Positions 1-5,700 of a stretch of DNA of 8,963 nucleotides are shown here, piece after piece. The notes below the pieces were generated by a model. It was not told where the DNA came from and made no database searches. It saw only the letters and a program-made list of their open reading frames with translations. The stretch's first letter is position 1; each line of letters starts with the position of its first letter. A program made the translations under genes and the position numbers. Origin of the DNA: CAYUBI01 sp964443005 (GTDB taxonomy: Bacteria; Margulisbacteria; Riflemargulisbacteria; GWF2-35-9; CAYUBI01); contig CAYUBI010000083.1 in the NCBI GenBank assembly GCA_964443005.1, forward strand, positions 1-8,963. Direction: 5' to 3'.

Positions 1-51
1 AGCGATATACGTATAGAAAATATTGCATGCAAATATGGAATATTGGTTTAA
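1..51 (+). CDS. possible 3' end of an upstream gene (partial)
   Basis: Frame 1 from the left edge is open for 16 codons and ends in TAA at 49-51, five bases before a strong palindrome that could terminate it. The visible tail ends in KYGILV. The other two + frames fit less well: one stops at once and one runs through the palindrome. The piece is too short to assign a family, and chance openness over 16 codons is quite possible. The call rests mainly on the position of the stop just before the hairpin. Confidence 0.3.
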   Translation, partial: SDIRIENIACKYGILV

Positions 52-56
52 CGTAC

Positions 57-76
57 GGGCGGTTCGCGAACCGCCC
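57..76 (+). terminator. perfect 20-bp GC-rich palindrome, possible terminator
   Basis: The sequence GGGCGGTTCGCGAACCGCCC is a perfect palindrome. As RNA it folds into an 8-bp stem with a CGCG loop. It is followed by TTTAAAA, a short and imperfect T tract, so it is a plausible but not ideal intrinsic terminator for a gene ending at 51. Its high GC contrasts with the AT-rich surroundings. Hairpins of this composition also occur as interspersed intergenic repeats in many bacteria, so it may be a repeat relic or an operator instead. Confidence 0.5.
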
Positions 77-111
77 TTTAAAACAGGGGCACGGGGTGAA
101 GTTAGTCTGTA

Positions 112-140
112 TTGTTTGCGTGAAATTTTGATGATAAACT
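112..140 (+). promoter_or_regulatory. weak candidate promoter for the hydrolase gene
   Basis: TTGTTT (112-117) and TAAACT (135-140) are separated by 17 bp, the ideal sigma70 spacing, but both boxes match the consensus only partly. The rest of 77-186 shows no gene and no better promoter. A G-rich patch AGGGGCACGGGG lies at 85-96. Confidence 0.2.
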
Positions 141-186
141 GTTCCCAAAGAATGTCATTCGAAGGTTGTTAACTAGCTGCAGTACT

Positions 187-226
187 CCCCTCTCCCCCCA
201 ACGGGAGAGGGGGCTAGGGGGTGAGG
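187..226. repeat. GC-rich palindromic interspersed-repeat-type element
   Basis: CCCCTCTCCC (187-196) pairs perfectly with GGGAGAGGGG (203-212), giving a 10-bp stem and a 6-base loop (CCCAAC). It is followed by CTAGGGGGTGAGG. From memory, the combination of CCCTCTCCC, GGGAGAGGG and a trailing GGGGTGAGG is a recurrent intergenic repeat motif in unrelated bacterial genomes. Only one copy is visible here, so its repeat status cannot be shown from this window. Its right end overlaps the translation initiation region of the gene at 230. Confidence 0.55.
216..226 (+). promoter_or_regulatory. ribosome binding site of the hydrolase gene, inside the repeat element
   Basis: AGGGGG (216-221) lies 8 bases before GTG at 230, and GAGG (223-226) lies 3 bases before it. 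AGGGGG has the better spacing. No SD-like sequence precedes the in-frame ATG at 251, so this site supports the GTG start. The SD bases belong to the 3' flank of the palindromic element, whose hairpin ends at 212 and could influence ribosome access. Confidence 0.5.
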
Positions 227-229
227 TAA

Positions 230-1129
230 GTGCGTGTATATTGTCAATTAATGCTCCTTTGTTTTAGTGTTTTTGTGACATTTTTAAATGGGGTAGCGCA
301 AACGCTTGACTCTACTGTGCAAGCAGTTTTTAATTTTGGCGATTTAGTAAATTATCCCATTGTTTTTGTACATGGAATTGCCAGTTCTCCAGAGCGCTGG
401 TCACCTACAATTGAAACACTTGTAAGTCAAAATTATTTTGTCATGGGCATGCTAGACAATTCTCATATTTATCATAATTATAAAGGAATTAAACCTGACC
501 GGTGGGTCTGGAGTGTTACCTATTATACGCCGTATTCGTTGTTTGAAACATTCAATGGCAATTTGACGGTATATTCACATCGATTGGATTTGATGATTGA
601 AAAAATTTGTGCATTGGCACAAACAGAAAAAGTTGTCATAATTTCAAATAGTATGGGTGGGTTGGTTAGCCGTTGTTATATGACGCTAGCACCGCGAACC
701 TGGTCGCGAGTGTATCGAGTATTGACTATTGGTACGCCACACGAGGGTGTCATCACTTCGTTGCCATTTATTGGCGAGCTTTCGGATTTGCGTCCGACTA
801 GTTTGTTTATGCAAACCTTGCATCAATCGTGGAACAACATGCCTGCAGATCGGACAAAAAAATGGGGTGTTATTGGTGCAATAGATGTTAATCTTGGGTA
901 TGCCATGGATAGTCCGTTTTCAACAGATTCAGGTGGATTTGGCTATGTTGCAATTGGGTCTGCAATTCCTTATGGCGAGTGGCAGGAAGCTGTTAGTAAT
1001 AATTTTGGTGTAGTAGTGTATAATACGACTCATTTTGGTTTTCGATTGGCAGTCAATGCTAAGCATCGGCAATTACGTACGCATATCAGCACTTATCAAG
1101 GAATTTTGTGGGCGCTGAGTAAAGAATAG
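230..1129 (+). CDS. secreted alpha/beta hydrolase, lipase/PGAP1-like
   Basis: This is a predicted exported serine ester hydrolase of 299 residues. Residues 1-23 form a signal peptide with a hydrophobic core (about 7-19) and a likely cleavage after GVA (A23). The mature part begins a typical alpha/beta hydrolase fold: strand VFVHG with the oxyanion-hole HG at 48-49, then the nucleophile elbow S-N-S-M-G-G with Ser141 as nucleophile. The elbow is S-x-S-x-G rather than the classical G-x-S-x-G, and is followed by LVSR as in lipases and PGAP1-like proteins. IGTPHEG at about 167-173 is another lipase-type motif. The catalytic His may be H268 (THFGF) or H285; the acid residue cannot be named with confidence. 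GTG at 230 is preferred because it has an SD and gives a fuller signal peptide; ATG at 251 is the alternative. The substrate is unknown (lipid or other ester). Confidence 0.85.
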   Translation: MRVYCQLMLLCFSVFVTFLNGVAQTLDSTVQAVFNFGDLVNYPIVFVHGIASSPERWSPTIETLVSQNYFVMGMLDNSHIYHNYKGIKPDRWVWSVTYYTPYSLFETFNGNLTVYSHRLDLMIEKICALAQTEKVVIISNSMGGLVSRCYMTLAPRTWSRVYRVLTIGTPHEGVITSLPFIGELSDLRPTSLFMQTLHQSWNNMPADRTKKWGVIGAIDVNLGYAMDSPFSTDSGGFGYVAIGSAIPYGEWQEAVSNNFGVVVYNTTHFGFRLAVNAKHRQLRTHISTYQGILWALSKE

Positions 1130-1193
1130 TAAAGTTGTATGATTTGATAAATTGATTTTTAATCGGTATGATAAAAATATCGAATGTGAAAAA

Positions 1194-1200
1194 AAGGGGG
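1194..1200 (+). promoter_or_regulatory. ribosome binding site deciding the start of the repeat protein
   Basis: AAGGGGG ends 6 bases before ATG at 1207. The upstream in-frame ATG at 1168 has no SD-like sequence and would place 13 mostly polar and charged residues before the signal peptide. The site therefore supports the start at 1207. Confidence 0.65.
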
Positions 1201-1206
1201 ACAGTT

Positions 1207-2106
1207 ATGAACTTTTTTGAAAAAGTGCTGTTAATTTGCGTAGTGTGTGTGTCAATAGTGTGGGCTGGTGATTTGACCTTGCAATCAACTACTGACAAAA
1301 AGGGGAATGTGGTTAAGACATTTTATAAGTCAGGGGAGCAAGTTGCTGTTCAGCACTATGGTAGTAATGGTCAGTTGCAATCTGAAGAGGGTGCAATTGT
1401 AGATGGAACGTTTCGTGAATACTATGATACAGGTGAAATACAAATTGAATGGACTTATAAAGATGAACAGCTAGATGGCTTTTGCAAAAAATATTATACC
1501 AATGGTTTGCTTCATGAAGTTGCCTTGTATAAATTAGGCAAATTGGATGGGATTTCAAAACGCTATTTTGAAAGTGGAGCTTTGCAAGAAGAATTGAGTT
1601 TCTCTAATGACAGATTGCATGGTAGTTCAAAAAAATACTTTGAAGGTGGAGCATTACAAGAAGAATCTAATTACAAATTCGGTAATAAGGATGGGGTTTT
1701 TCGGATGTATGAAGAAAGCGGAACAGTGATGGAAGAATCAAACTATAAAAAAGGGAAACTCGATGGACCCTCAAAAAAATATTATAAAAGCGGAGTATTA
1801 ATGGAAGAAGCTTTTTATATTAATGGTAGTCCAGATGGAACAGTTAAACGGTTCCGTGAAAGTGGAACTTTAAAAGAACAAATCACTTATCAAAATGAGA
1901 AAATTGACGATTCTGTTAAAAATGTTACAACTGAAGCTGTTATTATAAAAGATAAATCACCTTTTAAGTCAAAATTAGAGGGGAATGTTCGTGTTTTTTT
2001 CCCAAATGGAGATATTCAGTTTATTGATACTTATAAAAACGGCGAAAAACTACGTCGTCGCTCCTTTGATCAAGAAGGCAAGTTGATTTTTGATCAGAAT
2101 TATTAA
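1207..2106 (+). CDS. secreted MORN-variant (YwqK-type) repeat protein
   Basis: This exported repeat protein has 299 residues from the ATG at 1207. Residues 1-19 are a signal peptide (hydrophobic LLICVVCVSIV, likely cleavage after VWA). From residue 67 to 282 there are nine consecutive units of exactly 24 residues with the pattern G-x-x-K-x-Y-x-x-(S/N)-G-x-L-x-E-E-x-x-Y-x-x-G-K-L-D. Residues about 33-66 look like a less regular earlier unit. This is the MORN-variant beta-hairpin repeat that databases often label YwqK-family antitoxin; no toxin partner is visible and export argues against an intracellular antitoxin role. Unit 8 keeps the length but has lost the Y, G and E-E positions. The gene lies 77 bp after the hydrolase and 21 bp before the nuclease gene, so co-transcription with the nuclease gene is likely. 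Function unknown; a role in surface binding or scaffolding is only a guess. Confidence 0.85.
   Translation: MNFFEKVLLICVVCVSIVWAGDLTLQSTTDKKGNVVKTFYKSGEQVAVQHYGSNGQLQSEEGAIVDGTFREYYDTGEIQIEWTYKDEQLDGFCKKYYTNGLLHEVALYKLGKLDGISKRYFESGALQEELSFSNDRLHGSSKKYFEGGALQEESNYKFGNKDGVFRMYEESGTVMEESNYKKGKLDGPSKKYYKSGVLMEEAFYINGSPDGTVKRFRESGTLKEQITYQNEKIDDSVKNVTTEAVIIKDKSPFKSKLEGNVRVFFPNGDIQFIDTYKNGEKLRRRSFDQEGKLIFDQNY
1405..2052 (+). repeat. nine in-frame 72-bp tandem repeats (MORN-variant units)
   Basis: Nine units of exactly 72 bp (24 codons) run without any insertion or deletion; the unit boundary is set at the Gly codon before each Y-x-x-x-G core. Neighbouring units 3 and 4 are closest at DNA level, sharing nearly the same GGAGC-TT-CAAGAAGAA stretch, which suggests recent duplication. 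Unit 8 (1909-1980) is strongly diverged in sequence yet keeps its length. Confidence 0.85.
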
Positions 2107-2127
2107 TTAATGCCTTAGATTTGATTC

Positions 2128-2619
2128 ATGAAATTTCGCACGAGATTCATGCTTTTTTGGGTTCTATTAATGAGTTCATTGACCTATTCCTTTTGGGTTA
2201 CGGGTAATGTTGTTCATGTGCTGGATGGCGATACAATCGATATTATGTACAATGGAAAAGCGCAGCGAATACGGCTTCAACATATTGATGCTCCAGAAAA
2301 GAGTCAGCCGTTTGGTCAACAAGCTAGGAAATTTTTTTCATCTTTATGTTCAACTAAAGTTGTTTCAGTTAATGTTTCGGGTAACGATCATTATGGTCGC
2401 TGGTTGGGTGATGTCTATGTTTTGTCTCTCAATGTTAATAAAGAAATGGTTCGTGCAGGATTTGCTTGGTGGTATCGTCAGTATTCTCATGATGCTAGTT
2501 TTGGTGCGCTAGAAGCTTCATCTCAACAGTTAAAGGCCGGTCTTTGGATACAGCGCAATCCTGACCCACCATGGACGTATCGTGCTGTTCAGCGAAAATT
2601 TGCAAAAAAGTTTGAATAA
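2128..2619 (+). CDS. secreted SNase-type (thermonuclease-like) nuclease
   Basis: This is a 163-residue exported Ca-dependent nuclease of the staphylococcal nuclease (SNase, OB-fold) family, expected to cut DNA and RNA outside the cytoplasm. Residues 1-21 form a signal peptide (KFRTR n-region, FMLFWVLLM core, possible cleavage after TYS). The SNase signatures are complete: V-x-D-G-D-T with D35 as calcium ligand, R49 (RIRL) matching S. aureus Arg35, D54-A-P-E57 matching Asp40 to Glu43, and Y89-G-R91 matching Arg87. The C-terminal NPDPPWTYR is also typical of the family. The alanine in DAPE, where the S. aureus enzyme has Thr41, is common in the family. The length suits a secreted single-domain SNase. 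The gene follows the repeat protein by 21 bp with no clear SD or promoter of its own, suggesting co-transcription and possibly translational coupling. Likely roles are nucleotide scavenging or degradation of extracellular DNA. Confidence 0.93.
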   Translation: MKFRTRFMLFWVLLMSSLTYSFWVTGNVVHVLDGDTIDIMYNGKAQRIRLQHIDAPEKSQPFGQQARKFFSSLCSTKVVSVNVSGNDHYGRWLGDVYVLSLNVNKEMVRAGFAWWYRQYSHDASFGALEASSQQLKAGLWIQRNPDPPWTYRAVQRKFAKKFE

Positions 2620-2668
2620 TTAAATTGTCGTGGAATATAAATCTCCCCATACCGAAATTAAAAAATGG

Positions 2669-2677
2669 TGATATAAT
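2669..2677 (+). promoter_or_regulatory. extended -10 promoter of the GH8 gene
   Basis: TGATATAAT is a perfect TGn-TATAAT extended -10 element 30 bp before the GTG at 2707. A -35 box at the expected place (about 2649-2654, ATACCG) is poor, as is common for extended -10 promoters. Transcription would start near 2684, leaving a leader of about 22 nt that carries the SD. No terminator hairpin separates it from the nuclease gene, so read-through is also possible. Confidence 0.6.
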
Positions 2678-2697
2678 ACTAAAAAATTTCCGTAATT

Positions 2698-2701
2698 GGG
2701 G
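2698..2701 (+). promoter_or_regulatory. ribosome binding site of the GH8 gene
   Basis: GGGG ends 5 bases before GTG at 2707. It supports the GTG start, which also gives a sensible positively charged N-terminus ahead of the membrane segment. Confidence 0.5.
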
Positions 2702-2706
2702 TAATT

Positions 2707-5700
2707 GTGAACCAGTCAATTTTTGTTTGGCTTAAATCGTACAAAAAACGGCTGAGCCGTCAACATCTGATGGCCATTGTTTTTATTTTATCCTTTATAG
2801 TTTTGGGTACGTTGGGTATAGAATTTTTTAAGTATATTCAAAAAAAGCACGATTTTGAATCTTTAAATCGTGTACGCGCTCAAGTTAATCAGAATCTTGC
2901 TGATAATTGGCGTCATTATGTTAATCATGAGAATTTTGAGGGCGATTGGTGGTCTCAAAAATTCAAACATCCCAAAATGATTCTTGATGATGGACGCCCG
3001 TTAGCTTTTCCAGATGGTGGAGATGCTGATAATGATGGAATCAAAGACATTGATTGGAGTCACCCAGAAAAACCATTTGAATATATTGTTGTTTCCGAAG
3101 CCTCATCTTATGCCATGCTGCGTGCGGTTTGGATGAATGATAAAAAAACTTTTGATAAAGTCTGGAAATGGACGTATCACAATTTACAACGATGTCATAN
3201 NNNNNNNNNATATCCAGAAATCTTTTTATTATTGGAAAGATATCAATAGTCCTGAAAATAAATGGACAACACCTGAGGAAATGAATGTTGCTAGCGACCA
3301 TTTATTCGCGTGGCGATGGATACCTACTATTGCGTCACAAAATAATGGAGTTGGTAAACAGGATGGCGTTATTTTTTATCGTTGGCAACCTCCTTCAAAA
3401 GAAAATAATCCAAATGTTCCCTGGCGAGATGGGTGGGATAATGCTGCTGATGCTGATAGTGATATTGCTTTAGCTCTTGTTTTTGCAGATAGTCGATGGG
3501 GGAGTTACAAAAAAGGCAAAGCTGAAGATCATCCGCTAAATTATCAGTGGCAAGCTAAAGCTATTTTGAATGATTTATGGGATAAAAATACTCAGGTATA
3601 TCATGGCGTTAGATATATGATGGGCGGAAACAATATGAAAAGTATTGAGCCTGGATATTTGTCGCCTGCCAGTTATCGTATTTTTGATGATTTTGATACC
3701 AAACATGATTGGATGCAGTTAGTTCCTTCGTCTTACCGCATTTTTCGTGATGCAGCAAAAATTCCATTGAATACGTTGGTCATTGATGGAAAAAAATATG
3801 CCAATGATCCTTCTGGCCGGCGGCCTGCACCGAATTTATTGCCGGATTGGGTAGATGTTCGTGAAAATGGAACCTTGACAGATGGAACGATTCGCAATGA
3901 ACCAGAATTTGGTAATGATGTTTTTCGTGCTTTGTGGCGCATGTCAATTGATTCTTTATGGTTTGAAAAAGAAGCTAAGCCATTTACCAAAGAGGTTGTG
4001 TTGAAATCAGGTAAATATTCGCCGTTAAAATATTTTGAATGGCGATTAAAAAATCCGCCAAAAGAATTTTCAAATAAAAATTCGAAATATGATTTGAATG
4101 GCAAATTAAGTTCATTGTTTTGGCACAATGGAGATGTAGCATATTTTGATACAATATGGACTCAATTTCAAGAAGGTTATCGTGCGAATGCTGGAGAATA
4201 TGCTCTTTATATGTGTAATGCATATGCTGGCGAAGATTATAAACTTGCAGCTAAATTACTTGAACCACTGATTACACCTGAAATGAATGGGTTTTCAAAA
4301 CGTCAATATATAATTCCAGATGATGCAGTTGCAAATTCAAGTTTAGAGGATTTAGCAAAAAATACACCTAAAAATAAAATTGATAAACGAAATGATGAAG
4401 CAAAGCCGTTTGGTCCAGGTGATGGATGGTGGGTTAAAACCAAAGATGGAGGATATTGGACACTTTATGACCATAGTGATTGGAATTCTCAGTCCGAATA
4501 TTTTGGAACAACGTGGACGTGGTTTGGCTTAGCTGCTTTTTCTGGGTTAGCACGAAACCTTTATCAGTTTAAGCCAGAGGCTCAACCCATTATTCAGTCA
4601 ATTGATTTTTATTCCAATCCTGAGTTTACTCAACGAATAACGCATAATATTCTGGATCAAACAGTATATATTATGGCAAAAACAAAATCAGGAACAGCAA
4701 AAAAAGACTATGTTCGTGTGTTAATTCGATCATCCTATCCAAAGACAAAACATCAGCCCTTTGCTATAAAGTTGGTGGAAACTAGTCCAACCTCAAATTG
4801 TTTTGTTGGATCGATTAAAATTAATTTAATTCAAAATGCTGCAAATGCCGAGGTTGCTGCGCCAAAAGGAAGCAAAATTACGGTTAGTTCGTTTTCATTT
4901 CCAAAAGTTATACATAGTGTTCGTGTAGGTCTTGTATCCATCAAAGTTATTATTGAAGATTTTTCTGATGGAGATATTCATGATGCTTATCCATTGGCGT
5001 GGTGGACAGATGATAGTAAAGGTATTAGTACATATGCGCTAAAAACTATGATTGATGTAACCGGCGACCTAAAATCAACGTTAAAAATTTTCAAGAAATA
5101 TCAGGGTAATGATTATCCATATTTGGGTGGTGTTCTTTTTAATAAAACAGTAAGTGACTGGTCACAACAGGATGATTTTCTTGTTCGAATGTATTTGACA
5201 AAAAATATAGGTGATATTAGAGTGGATTTGCAAGATTCTGATGGAACTATTGCTATTTTAAATGGATATAATCCATGGAAAGATGAACAAGGCCCTGGAT
5301 GGTATACGTGGAAGGCTAGCTACCCAAAAGGAGCTGATTCAGATCGAGACAATATTGATTCCGGACTGATGAGCCAACGTCATTTTTGGAAAGGTTGGAG
5401 TTTTGAAAAAGAACGAAATACAGATGTAACGTCCGAATTTAATCTTGCTTCAATAAAAAATATTCAGTTTTGTTTAGGACCAGCTAATGCTACCAGCGGA
5501 GAATTATATTTCAAAGATTTAGCAATAGAACGCACCAATCGGTTTGTGGGGCATCATTTACCGTGGTGGATTTGGAATGTTCGATTATTCAAAGATGCAG
5601 ATTATAAAACGCCTCTTCGTTTTTGGGAGCGTATTGCACAGGATGATATTTATGTTCAATTAAAAGGTATTGATGGAGATCGATGGTCTGTAGATACGAT

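Larger units (their letters stand above)
2869..4576 (+). other. GH8 catalytic domain within the giant protein
   Basis: This stretch covers residues about 55-620. The order of GH8 landmarks is conserved: SEASSYAM with Glu131, W-x-W-T-x-x-N-L-Q, LFAWRW, ADADSDIALAL with D245, PGYLSPASYRIF, W-x-x-L-V-x-S-SYRIF, NDVFRALWRMSID with D401, and a final W-T-W-F-G-L-A helix. In C. thermocellum CelA the corresponding residues are E95, D152 and D278, so spacing here is longer (114 and 156 residues against 57 and 126), meaning loop insertions. The domain is about 560 residues, well above the usual 350-400. A lysine- and asparagine-rich stretch at about 540-570, rich in K, N and D, looks like an inserted loop. 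The N gap falls between Glu131 and D245. Confidence 0.85.

Noticed and set aside
1168..1206. Upstream ATG start for the repeat protein
   Set aside because: There is no SD before 1168, and it would put 13 extra residues before a clear signal peptide; AAGGGGG is ideally placed for ATG 1207.
1130..1206. Promoter or terminator between the hydrolase and the repeat protein
   Set aside because: TTGATT (1152) has no -10 box at proper spacing, and only a 4-bp stem (GATT/AATC) is visible; neither is convincing.
1405..2052. CRISPR-like array
   Set aside because: The 72-bp periodicity is coding, in frame and diverged; there are no identical repeats with unique spacers.
1207..2106. Antitoxin function for the YwqK-type repeat protein
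   Set aside because: The database label comes from a few family members; here there is a signal peptide and no neighbouring toxin gene.
2707..3249. A complete 180-residue protein ending at 3249
   Set aside because: The stop is reached only because the 10 Ns shift the frame; the GH8 motifs continue in the other frame after the gap.
3733..4223. Open frames on the - strand (3733-4128, 3984-4223)
   Set aside because: They lie antisense to the GH8 domain, which has recognisable motifs; they have no family features and no convincing start signals.
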